Position numbers and translations under genes: made by a program. From contig JAABRC010000104.1 in assembly GCA_011391115.1 (NCBI GenBank), positions 1 to 6,962 of the forward strand: a stretch of 6,962 bases of DNA, given 5' to 3'. Below, piece after piece: positions 1 through 6,030 of this stretch (positions are counted from its first letter, which is position 1; each line of letters begins with the position of its first letter). The notes under the pieces were generated by a model that was not told the origin of the DNA, ran no database searches, and saw only the letters and a program-made list of their open reading frames with translations. The DNA is from Candidatus Egaibacter danicus. Its GTDB lineage: Bacteria > Pseudomonadota > Gammaproteobacteria > Burkholderiales > Burkholderiaceae.

Positions 1-1092
1 ACGCGGATAGCCGGCACGTTCACAACCCAGCGCCACAATGTCCTCGGCGGTCACCTTGCCCTTGGGAAAACGGTCCAACACCACCGGGGTGGCCGATACC
101 CAGCGCGTGGCCGGGCGCGACCAGGTGCGTTCATGCAGGGACATGGCAGCCGTCGGGCGGGTCAGATTGAAGCGAATGCCCGCCAGCATGATGTGATCCA
201 CGGTGAGCATGGCCGCCACACAGCGCGCACGCTCCAAGGGGTCACAGGCTTTGGGGATCGCCATGGCCAGACCCAGCAGGGTGCCGTCGCCATAGTCGCT
301 GAGATTGGGCAAGCCCAGCCAGGCCATGTGCAGATCAGGTGAATGGCCGTGCGCCAGCATGGGGGCGGTGTCCCCTAGCTTGGACAGCACCGCGCGGCGC
401 AGGGCATTGGTGGCCAGCGCAGCGTGTTCAACGGCGATGGGTTTGGCCAGGCGCATGACCACCATGTCAGCCCAAGGTCCCATCGCAAAGGTTTGATTGG
501 CGACATTGGCGTAACGCACCTGGGGCGCAATCGGACTGCGCTGGCCATTGGCAAAGGCCATGTCGAGTTGCTGCAGGCGACCTTGCCTGGGCACGCGCAT
601 GGCAATCGCCCCCTTGTCATGCGCCACCCATCGGCACGGCGTGACGCCCGGTTCAAGCGCCAGCATGGCCAGTGAATCTGATCGTCCCAGGTGCGTCACC
701 CGCGCCACGGTGCGGGAGAGGCTGTCGAACACAGGGGGCGGTGGCTCGGTGTGCCAGACGTAGCTGACCTGGCCGTCAGGCACGGCCATGGGGAACTGGC
801 GCGCCTGCTTGATGCGAAATTCAGGCAGCGCATCAGAAAGTGTTTTGATGGGGTAGTTGGTCGGCACAAAGGTGCAGCCATCCAAACCCCAATGCAGCGC
901 CACGGCAGCCCCGCAGTCCACGTCGGGTGGTGCCTGCTGCTCGATCCACGCCAGCGCCAGGCGGTCTTCTGGCAATGCGGCATCCACCATGGCCTGGTAG
1001 AGCCGGTCGGGGTGCGGGGGCCACTCCACCTGCCTGCGCGCCGTCACATCGGCCGCGCCGTAGAGCCCCAGGAACTCGACGCTGAGCTTCAT
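1..1092 (-). CDS. csb2: Type I-G (I-U) CRISPR effector protein Csb2, Cas5/Cas6-like; 3' end beyond the window
   Basis: The frame is open from an ATG at 1092 to the left edge (364 codons, no stop), so the C-terminus is missing. In type I-G systems Csb2 combines Cas5-like and Cas6-like parts: it caps the crRNA 5' handle in the Cascade complex and is linked to crRNA processing. Family features seen are the N-terminal beta strand with EWPPHPDRL (residues 23-31), the LAWIEQQAPP segment (46-56), the RQFPMAVPDG and TVARVTHLGRSDSL stretches (about 99-141), a Cas6-like block with AHGHSPDLHMAW (247-258) and DGTLLGLAMAIP (269-280), and RWVSATPVVLDRFPKG (330-345). The family is usually some 450-550 residues, so 100 or more are probably off the edge, including the expected C-terminal Gly-rich loop. 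The start overlaps the csb1 stop as ATGA, implying translational coupling. No internal frameshift is seen. The identification rests on recognised motifs, not on a search. Confidence 0.87.
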   Translation of the reverse strand, partial: MKLSVEFLGLYGAADVTARRQVEWPPHPDRLYQAMVDAALPEDRLALAWIEQQAPPDVDCGAAVALHWGLDGCTFVPTNYPIKTLSDALPEFRIKQARQFPMAVPDGQVSYVWHTEPPPPVFDSLSRTVARVTHLGRSDSLAMLALEPGVTPCRWVAHDKGAIAMRVPRQGRLQQLDMAFANGQRSPIAPQVRYANVANQTFAMGPWADMVVMRLAKPIAVEHAALATNALRRAVLSKLGDTAPMLAHGHSPDLHMAWLGLPNLSDYGDGTLLGLAMAIPKACDPLERARCVAAMLTVDHIMLAGIRFNLTRPTAAMSLHERTWSRPATRWVSATPVVLDRFPKGKVTAEDIVALGCERAGYPR

Positions 1093-2240
1093 TGGCTGAG
1101 GTTGTCGCTGGCCTGAATGAGCTTTTCAAGGCGCTCGGACGCGGTAAATGTGGCGGGCTGCGCGAACTTGAAGCCTGCCGCCTTGGCCGCGTCCAGCGCT
1201 TGCCGCAAGGCATCGCCGGTGCTCTCCAGGGTCACCGCCAGGCTGGTGTCGGCCTGCAGCGGCGTGCGCACGACAAAGTCAGCCCGGGTGGCATCGAGTT
1301 CAGCCCCGGCACGCAGTTCCAGGCCAGCCACCAGTCGGGTGTGCATCAGCCACAAACCTAAAGCCGCAAGGTAGGTCTGCGCAGCGGCATCGGCGGCCGG
1401 GGTGATGGCGCCATTCACCGGAAAGTGGTAGCGCCGCAAACGGGTCAATGACAGCGATGAGCGCAACTCAATGCTGTTGACCCAGGCGCCTTTGGTGGCC
1501 AGTGCTGCGGGTATGTGGCCATGGCCTATTTCCGATGCCCTACCAACCGGTACCGGTTGTCCCTTGGCGTCTTTAATGGCTTTGGTTTCATCCATCGTCC
1601 AACCTTCAGCGCGGCTCTCTGACTTGAATCCGGTGACCGCGTCTCTGGCGATATTCATCGGGTCAATGCGAATGCCGACCTTCTTGGTCTGGAGGGCATC
1701 GAAGCCCATGATCTGGCCCGACAGCGCGGCGGGCCACTTGGCGGCACCCATCTTGGCGCCGGCAAAGCTGTCCCAGGCACCAAACAACAAGGTGCCCGGC
1801 GCGTTCTCCAGCAAGGCCGTGGCGCTGTCGGCTCTGGCCTCGGTGAGCGACTTGCCCACGGGCGTGGCCCGAAACGGTACACCAGCCAATTCCGAGTCGC
1901 GCAGCAAGGCGTCAAAAATTCTGTGTGGCAAGGCGTTGACCGACAGCACGCGCCCGGCAGCCGATACCTGCAGCGCGCCGACACCCACTTCGGGGCGATC
2001 CAGCAATTCCTCCAGCCGGTTGGCCCAGCTTTGGGTCGATTCGATCAGGATGTACTGGTGGGTGCCGTCCTCACGGATCGGGGATGCCAGATGGCCGACT
2101 TCGGCGTAGGTGGGGGGCAAGACAAAGAACTTGCCATCGTCGGGCAAGGCATTGGCCGGGATCAGATTGGCGCGCAGCGTGATGGCTGACGCGTGTTGGG
2201 TTGCGGACGCGAGCGCGTCGTAAAGATTGATCACCGTCAT
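1089..2240 (-). CDS. csb1: Type I-G (I-U) CRISPR effector protein Csb1 (Cas7-family backbone)
   Basis: This 383-residue protein carries the hallmarks of Csb1 (GSU0053 family), the Cas7-type subunit that polymerises along the crRNA in type I-G Cascade. Visible are FFVLPPTYAE (38-47), ILIESTQSWANRLEELL (64-80), the PHRIFDALLRDS helix (105-116), LLFGAWDSF (151-159) followed by KWPAALSGQIMG (168-179), SEIGHGHIP (236-244) and a C-terminal LAALGLWLMHTRLVAGLELRAG stretch (about 291-312). The ATG at 2240 is preferred over one 14 codons upstream (2282) because AGGGGAG lies 5 bases before it and family similarity begins there. The stop overlaps the csb2 start by 4 bp. It is the promoter-proximal gene of this cas operon; the next gene upstream is divergent and not cas-related. 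A segment containing QPVPVG (228-233) just before SEIGHG coincides with a perfect 16-bp DNA palindrome. The length is within the family range and nothing indicates inactivation. Confidence 0.9.
   Translation of the reverse strand: MTVINLYDALASATQHASAITLRANLIPANALPDDGKFFVLPPTYAEVGHLASPIREDGTHQYILIESTQSWANRLEELLDRPEVGVGALQVSAAGRVLSVNALPHRIFDALLRDSELAGVPFRATPVGKSLTEARADSATALLENAPGTLLFGAWDSFAGAKMGAAKWPAALSGQIMGFDALQTKKVGIRIDPMNIARDAVTGFKSESRAEGWTMDETKAIKDAKGQPVPVGRASEIGHGHIPAALATKGAWVNSIELRSSLSLTRLRRYHFPVNGAITPAADAAAQTYLAALGLWLMHTRLVAGLELRAGAELDATRADFVVRTPLQADTSLAVTLESTGDALRQALDAAKAAGFKFAQPATFTASERLEKLIQASDNLSQ
1544..1559. repeat. Perfect 16-bp palindrome inside csb1
   Basis: CAACCGGTACCGGTTG is its own reverse complement. 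It encodes part of the QPVPVG segment of Csb1, a small insertion-like stretch just before the conserved SEIGHG motif. It is most likely a by-product of the repeated Pro-Val codons, but a perfect 16-bp dyad within a coding region is uncommon enough to list. Confidence 0.9.
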
Positions 2241-2350
2241 TTGGACTCCCCTGATGAATGTTTGTGGAATCATTATGACCATGAAGTCGTGACAGAAGTA
2301 GCGCGAAAGTCAAGATCATTGATTTCTTGCTGTTCTGGTAAAATTTCACT
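2241..2350. promoter_or_regulatory. Divergent intergenic region between csb1 and the terminase-like gene
   Basis: This stretch of 110 bases is more AT-rich than the flanking genes and must hold the start signals for both directions. On the minus strand a clear ribosome binding site, AGGGGAG, precedes the csb1 ATG by 5 bases. Also on the minus strand, TTGACT (2308-2313) resembles a -35 box but has no good -10 at 17 bases; CATAAT (2272-2277) resembles a -10 but has no good -35. On the plus strand TAAAAT (2339-2344) resembles a -10 but lies only 6 bases before the terminase-like ATG, which would make that transcript nearly leaderless. An imperfect palindrome at 2311-2329 (arms CAAGA and TCTTG, with TCA/TGA inside) overlaps the TTGACT element and could be an operator. 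Promoter assignments are tentative. Confidence 0.4.
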
Positions 2351-2839
2351 ATGCGAAACGCCACGATTTCACCTGCATTGACGACAAAGCAAAGCCGATT
2401 CGTTCAGGAATATCTGGTGGACGGATGTGGCGCGCAAGCCGCGATTCGTTCTGGTGTGGCCCCTTCTGGCGCCCACGTCTGGGCTTCGCGGACGCTAAGG
2501 ATCGCTAAGGTATCAGAGGCCCTGCAAGCGCGCCAAGCTGCCGACGCTACCCGGCTATCAATCCAGCGAGAAGACGTCCTGGTGGGGCTTCTGGAGGCCG
2601 TGGATCAGGCCCGTGAGCAGCGAAACCCCATGGGGATGATCGCCGGGTACCGTGAGATCGGTCGCCTTATGGGCTTTTACGCACCTGAGGTTAAAAGGGT
2701 TGACCTGAATGTGGACGGGCAAACGGAGATGGGGCGGTTGAATCAGATGTCCGATGCAGAGCTCTTGAAGATCATTGCGGCTGGGCAAGCTGCTTCAGGC
2801 CAACGACCGGCCGTTGACCTGGCGGGCGGACCACAGTGA
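2351..2839 (+). CDS. Terminase small subunit-like protein (Terminase_2 type), no large subunit nearby
   Basis: The 162-residue product resembles the small terminase subunits of tailed phages, which bind phage DNA at the packaging site and hand it to the large ATPase/nuclease subunit. The N-terminal helix-turn-helix pattern LTTKQSRFVQEYLVDG (10-25), then AQAAIRSGVAPSGAHVWASR (28-47), is typical of the Terminase_2 family, as is the later helical segment ending GYREIGRLMGFYAPE (about 101-115). The length is normal for the family. ATG 2351 is the earliest possible start because an in-frame TAA lies at 2339; no convincing Shine-Dalgarno is seen. It is the only plus-strand gene in the window. No large subunit, portal or capsid gene follows; instead it runs 68 bp into the opposing winged-helix-like gene. 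It may be a prophage remnant, or a reused DNA-binding protein. The family call is fairly secure; the role here is not. Confidence 0.78.
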   Translation: MRNATISPALTTKQSRFVQEYLVDGCGAQAAIRSGVAPSGAHVWASRTLRIAKVSEALQARQAADATRLSIQREDVLVGLLEAVDQAREQRNPMGMIAGYREIGRLMGFYAPEVKRVDLNVDGQTEMGRLNQMSDAELLKIIAAGQAASGQRPAVDLAGGPQ

Positions 2840-3161
2840 TCAGGCCGGCGCCCTCAAGCCGTCGGAGCCCGTCACTACAGGCGTCATCCGAGACATTGAG
2901 TAGTTTCAGCGCCTTACGGGTGAGCTTGACGGGTTTGCCGCCATTCATGTCCACCAACCAACGCACTGCCAGCGCCACATTGAGTGCCTTGCCGGGCAAG
3001 AGTGCCGCTGCACTCAACCAGTCCAGATTGATGGGGCCTTTCAAAAAGGGTTTTGCGTTGCCAACTTGAACCAGTTTCGAGCCAGTAACAGTTGGCCGCA
3101 TTTGATAGCGCGTCACTGGGATGTGCGTATCGTCAGACACACCATATTTAAGAACATTCAT
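2772..3161 (-). CDS. Winged-helix-like DNA-binding protein of unknown function
   Basis: The 129-residue protein has an N-terminal tail of about 35 residues, then FLKGPINLDWLSAAALLPGK (39-58), a hydrophobic helix (59-70), and LTRKALKLLNVSDDACSDGL (80-99) leading into RRLEGAGLITVVRPPGQRPV (100-119). The last part has the layout of a winged helix-turn-helix: two helices, a recognition helix rich in polar residues, then a beta hairpin with Pro/Gly/Arg wing residues. I recognise the FLKGPI/LPGKAL pattern as a recurring small family in mobile elements but know no assigned function; a transcriptional or copy-control regulator is plausible. It starts 42 bases downstream of the polymerase stop and is probably cotranscribed with it. 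ATG 3161 has no good ribosome binding site, and ATG 3098 is an alternative, so the start is uncertain. The 3' end overlaps the opposing terminase-like gene by 68 bp. Confidence 0.6.
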   Translation of the reverse strand: MNVLKYGVSDDTHIPVTRYQMRPTVTGSKLVQVGNAKPFLKGPINLDWLSAAALLPGKALNVALAVRWLVDMNGGKPVKLTRKALKLLNVSDDACSDGLRRLEGAGLITVVRPPGQRPVVGLKQLAQPQ

Positions 3162-3203
3162 AAAAGATAGGACGGGTGCCGCTTTGAGCCGGGGGTGGGT
3201 CCG

Positions 3204-4982
3204 TCAGGCTGCCGGTGGTGGCTGATAGGGTCCTTCACCGATACGGTTCATGATGTTGTCCCACATTCTGGTGCCGCGCTCATCCATGTAACGATCGGGG
3301 TAGCGCACCACCTTGGCATCACTGGCGAGCTCGAAGCCGTTGAGTACCGCCCTGCTTGCCTCGCGCATCGATGCCTGGGCCTGGGCAACCGCTACATCAA
3401 GCTGCTCAAGAGGCGCCTCTATCAACAGTGCGTCATGCACCGGGGCACAGACCTTGATGCCGGAGTCCGTCAACAGGATGCACGCCAGCCGCAGCATTTC
3501 GGCGCCATTGGCCTGCATCGGGAAGTTGCACAGGCTGCGTGGGTTGAGTTTGACCTCGTCCGTCGCCTGGGTGTGAATCTGCCAGCCGAACGAAGTCCAG
3601 AGCCGTCCACCGAGCACAGCCTCGTTCAGCACGTTGTCTGAGAACGCCCAGAAGGTGCGGTAAGTTTGGCGATGCAGCGCGAGCAACTGCCTAGCACGAA
3701 CAACTGGCTGTTTGATGCGCAGCGCGAGGCTTTCGGCGCCCATGCCGTACTGCACGGCCAACACACATGCCTTGAATTGCTCGCGATCGGCTTTGTGCGT
3801 TTGTTTGGTGGCGTCTTGGGGTACCGCGCCGGCTTGCTTGGCAAAGGCGAGATATGGGTCGCCGCTGGTGTAGGCCGCCATCATGTTGGTGTCACCCGAA
3901 AGCGCGGCAGCAATACCGAACTCTTGCTGGCTCCAGTCGATATAGGCCAGGCCAAAACCGGGTTGAGGGCGGATCAAACCACGCAGCCAGGCAGATAAGC
4001 CAAAAGTGAAACGTGTCGTGGACGGCTGGTTACGCCCCGTGGTGGAGCCGAAGGCCGACAACATGCAACGGTTGCGACCGTCCACACCGACGGGCAGTTT
4101 CAGGCTGCGCATGGCGGACAAGGTTGCGCGTAACTCCCGCAAGGGCGCCAGCTGGGGGTACACCTCAGCCATAGCTTTGAACGTATCGTCGTCCAGCGCC
4201 AATGCCCCTGGCGCTGACCCACGGGGCTTCAATTGCGGCCATGGGATGTCCTGGGCAGTAAGGTACTGCGCAAACCTGGATGCCTTGAATGTGTGACCTT
4301 CGTACACCTGAAACTCGAGGTCGATGTCTGCAATGAGCTGGTGTTGAATGCTTGGCCAATACTGAACCAGTTTGGCGAGCATGTCGGTGTCAATCGGCAG
4401 ACCGTTGGTTTCCATTCCGGCCAGTGCCTGCATGTAGCGGCCTCGCAGCAAAGCGCGGGGCCAGTCCAGCAGAGTCTGCATTTTTGGAAACAGGTTTGCC
4501 AGGGCAACCACGTCGGTTTCACAGTAGTTCAGGATACCGTTACGCTCGGCGTCTGTCCAAGGGCCACGGCGCAGCACCAATTCGCGCCACGCATCCTTTT
4601 CGTCCGCTGTGATGGCTGACAAGCCAAAATAGAGAAGTGCGCCGACCAGCCCCTTGCCGTGGAGCAGTTGCCGCCCGTTGGTGAGCCAACGGAACTCGGT
4701 AAACAGGTCCAAGGTGTGGGTCGGCAGTGCCCACCCCAGTTGCTGAAAACATGCAATTTCGGCAGAAGCGTAATAGGCCACGAAGAGTGCAGCGCTGTCG
4801 GTCGGGAACGGCGCTTGGGCCATCGCCGCCAGTTCGTCCTGCCAGTAGCGCAGGGTCTGGCCGGATTGAAGCTCTTGCGCCACCATGCACACGGGCACCG
4901 GCAAACTGCCCTCTTGCCCGTGTGCAGGGTGGAACTCGAAGTCCACCGCCCAAATCCCGTTGGGGAAGTTGGGCTGGCTCAT
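3204..4982 (-). CDS. Family A DNA polymerase with 3'-5' exonuclease domain, mobile-element/phage type
   Basis: This 592-residue enzyme would extend DNA from a primer and proofread it. The N-terminal DnaQ-like exonuclease domain has the Exo I residues D14 and E16 (VDFEF), a probable Exo II segment around E75, and Exo III Y153/D157 (NYCETDVVAL). The polymerase domain shows the template-binding segment TGRNQPSTTRF (315-325), motif A IDWSQQEFG (348-356) with metal-binding D349, motif B R400, K404, L408, Y412, and motif C PVHDALLIEAP (514-524) with D517. There is no 5' nuclease domain, as expected for phage and plasmid enzymes, unlike chromosomal PolA. Two positions differ from E. coli Pol I: motif C has HDA where Pol I has HDE, and L408 replaces the usual F/Y. 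ATG 4982 is preferred because it overlaps the upstream stop (TGATG); a reading extended to 5087 would add 35 unrelated residues inside the upstream gene. The two core metal-binding aspartates are intact, so it is probably active. Confidence 0.93.
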   Translation of the reverse strand: MSQPNFPNGIWAVDFEFHPAHGQEGSLPVPVCMVAQELQSGQTLRYWQDELAAMAQAPFPTDSAALFVAYYASAEIACFQQLGWALPTHTLDLFTEFRWLTNGRQLLHGKGLVGALLYFGLSAITADEKDAWRELVLRRGPWTDAERNGILNYCETDVVALANLFPKMQTLLDWPRALLRGRYMQALAGMETNGLPIDTDMLAKLVQYWPSIQHQLIADIDLEFQVYEGHTFKASRFAQYLTAQDIPWPQLKPRGSAPGALALDDDTFKAMAEVYPQLAPLRELRATLSAMRSLKLPVGVDGRNRCMLSAFGSTTGRNQPSTTRFTFGLSAWLRGLIRPQPGFGLAYIDWSQQEFGIAAALSGDTNMMAAYTSGDPYLAFAKQAGAVPQDATKQTHKADREQFKACVLAVQYGMGAESLALRIKQPVVRARQLLALHRQTYRTFWAFSDNVLNEAVLGGRLWTSFGWQIHTQATDEVKLNPRSLCNFPMQANGAEMLRLACILLTDSGIKVCAPVHDALLIEAPLEQLDVAVAQAQASMREASRAVLNGFELASDAKVVRYPDRYMDERGTRMWDNIMNRIGEGPYQPPPAA

Positions 4983-5644
4983 CACACGGCACCCAGTAAA
5001 GCACGGATGACAGGGTGGTCGGGGTTGTCGATGATCTTGCCACGGAAAGCGATTTTGATGAGTTCTTCCATGGTGGCGTCGGGCCATACCGGATCTGGAA
5101 GAGCTGCAGCTGCCTGGTTAATGTCATACGCATTGATCGACTTGTTGGCAACCAGCCGAACCCAGTGGTCTTTTGCCATTTCGACCCCTTGTGCCAGGGA
5201 CTCATGCCATGAATTCCATTGGCCGTCTTCGCCGGGCAGGATGACAGGAATAAGGAATGGGTTGTCGGTGCGGTCTATGGCAGCATGCAACTGTGCCGGT
5301 CGGGCCAGGCTACCCAACAGTGGCTGCACAAAAGGCAGCACGATGTAGGTGTCATTGGTGGCCTTGTCTTCGTACAGAAACACACGGAAGGTGCATGCTT
5401 CGTCGTCCGGCACTCGGAAGAACTTGGCGCGGTCAGGTTTGCCCACGGGGACCTTGTTCAGCACTTTTTTAACCGCCAGGCCAGTACTGTAGTTGGCAGG
5501 CAGGCGCAGGGCGTTGAGGTCGAAGCCTGAGACGGTGGTGGCCGCTGTTGGCACTGTAATTGAATTGGCAGGGGATGTTGCAGGTGTTGTCATGGTGATA
5601 CTTTCTTGGGGGATAAGGGTTGCTGTCGGGATGGCGTGGCTCAT
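4982..5644 (-). CDS. Conserved hypothetical protein between AlpA-like gene and DNA polymerase
   Basis: I do not recognise a named function for this 220-residue protein. The first 40 residues are low-complexity (rich in Thr, Ala, Pro, Ser) and probably disordered. The rest looks globular: LAVKKVLNKVPVGKPDRAKF (56-75), RVPDDEACTFRVFLYED (77-93), TYIVLPFV (99-106), LIPVILPGEDGQWNSWHESL (131-150), a helix, then DHWVRLVANKSINAYD (159-174), PDPVWPDATMEELIKIAFRG (183-202) and a terminal IIDNPDHPVIRALLG. The pattern is familiar from genes next to phage-type polymerases in mobile islands, so a DNA replication accessory role is possible but inferred only from position. ATG 5644 is supported by AGGAG 7 bases upstream and the ATGA overlap with the AlpA-like gene. 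An internal ATG at 5593 would drop 17 residues and has a weaker site. There is no signal peptide or membrane segment. The stop overlaps the polymerase start. Confidence 0.75.
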   Translation of the reverse strand: MSHAIPTATLIPQESITMTTPATSPANSITVPTAATTVSGFDLNALRLPANYSTGLAVKKVLNKVPVGKPDRAKFFRVPDDEACTFRVFLYEDKATNDTYIVLPFVQPLLGSLARPAQLHAAIDRTDNPFLIPVILPGEDGQWNSWHESLAQGVEMAKDHWVRLVANKSINAYDINQAAAALPDPVWPDATMEELIKIAFRGKIIDNPDHPVIRALLGAV

Positions 5645-5883
5645 TTGGTCGCTCCTGGTTGACCGAAGGTGTGGACACCCAAGAGGCGGCGTATGTCGTC
5701 GGTTTTCCAGTGCAGGCGCCCGTGAATGCGGATGGGGCGCAAGGGCCCCGTCTCCCTCATGGCGTAGATGCGCATGGTTTGTGGGCGCCGGTTCAGGTAG
5801 TAGGCAGCGGCAGCTGTCTCTAGTGTGGGGCGGGTGACGAGTTCCAGGGGTGGGAACTGTGGGGCATCGGTTTTAGTTTCCAT
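5641..5883 (-). CDS. AlpA/excisionase-like small DNA-binding protein
   Basis: This 80-residue protein has one recognisable unit: LETAAAAYYLNRRPQTMRIY (21-40), a helix-turn-helix start, followed by GPLRPIRIHGRLHWKTDDIR (46-65) and RLLGV. This is the arrangement of AlpA/MerR-like excisionase-family domains, in which a helix-turn-helix is followed by a short wing (IRIHGRLHW) and a helix. Such proteins act as directionality factors for phage-type integrases or as transcription activators in integrated elements. No integrase is seen in the window, so a regulatory role for the downstream polymerase operon is as likely. The ATG at 5883 is chosen; a GTG at 5910 would add nine residues, and neither has a strong ribosome binding site. 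It is the first gene after the dyad-rich intergenic region and may bind there. It overlaps the 220-residue gene by ATGA. Confidence 0.7.
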   Translation of the reverse strand: METKTDAPQFPPLELVTRPTLETAAAAYYLNRRPQTMRIYAMRETGPLRPIRIHGRLHWKTDDIRRLLGVHTFGQPGATK

Positions 5884-6030
5884 AATTTCGCTTTCGCGTT
5901 TGTTGAACACGAAACGAATTAGGATGTCACAACACCCCTTACACGCAACCGTAATAGCTAGAAAGCAATGCCACCATTGGCAGAAATTCGGGAAACTCGC
6001 AACCCCTTACGAGGTAAGAGGTGGCCACTA
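5884..6030. promoter_or_regulatory. Dyad-rich intergenic region upstream of the AlpA-like/polymerase operon
   Basis: There is no gene here. The 147 bases contain several symmetrical elements. A 21-bp dyad at 6002-6022 has 9-base arms (ACCCCTTAC and GTAAGAGGT, one mismatch) around a 3-base GAG spacer. The same 9-mer, ACCCCTTAC, recurs as a lone direct copy at 5934-5942. A second dyad at 5966-5979 has arms CAATG and CATTG around CCAC. A third, imperfect one pairs the AATTTCG region (5884-5896) with CGAAACGAATT (5910-5920), close to the AlpA-like start. The layout suits a minus-strand promoter/operator controlled by a dimeric regulator, with the AlpA-like protein, the XRE antitoxin or the winged-helix-like protein as candidates. 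No convincing -35/-10 pair was found. Confidence 0.45.
6002..6022. repeat. Inverted repeat, 9-base arms with 3-base spacer
   Basis: ACCCCTTAC (6002-6010) and GTAAGAGGT (6014-6022) are reverse complements except at one position, which is still a G-U pair in one of the two RNA orientations. The spacer is GAG. A third half-site copy, exactly ACCCCTTAC, lies at 5934-5942, 68 bases away. The stem is not followed by a T-run on either strand, so an operator or a transcript-stabilising hairpin is more likely than an intrinsic terminator. Confidence 0.6.

Noticed and set aside
1471..2109. A 212-codon plus-strand open frame opposite csb1
   Set aside because: It lies entirely antisense to a well-supported csb1, shows no domain pattern, and its length is explained by high-GC codon bias.
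2351..2839. Reading the window as an intact prophage because of the terminase-like gene
   Set aside because: No large terminase, portal, capsid, tail, lysis or integrase gene is visible; a single small subunit does not establish a phage.
4983..5087. A 35-residue N-terminal extension of the DNA polymerase
   Set aside because: It would lie out of frame inside the upstream gene, has unusual composition (many Arg, His, Pro, Cys), and the exonuclease domain begins normally from the ATG at 4982.
4659..5348. A 229-codon plus-strand open frame opposite the polymerase and the 220-residue gene
   Set aside because: It spans the junction of two convincing minus-strand genes, has no family resemblance and no clear ribosome binding site.
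5884..5910. A nine-residue extension of the AlpA-like protein from a GTG at 5910
   Set aside because: It adds residues without family resemblance and has no better ribosome binding site than the ATG at 5883; it cannot be fully excluded.
6002..6022. Intrinsic terminator after the 197-residue gene
   Set aside because: The hairpin is good but no T-run follows on either strand; an operator-type dyad fits better.
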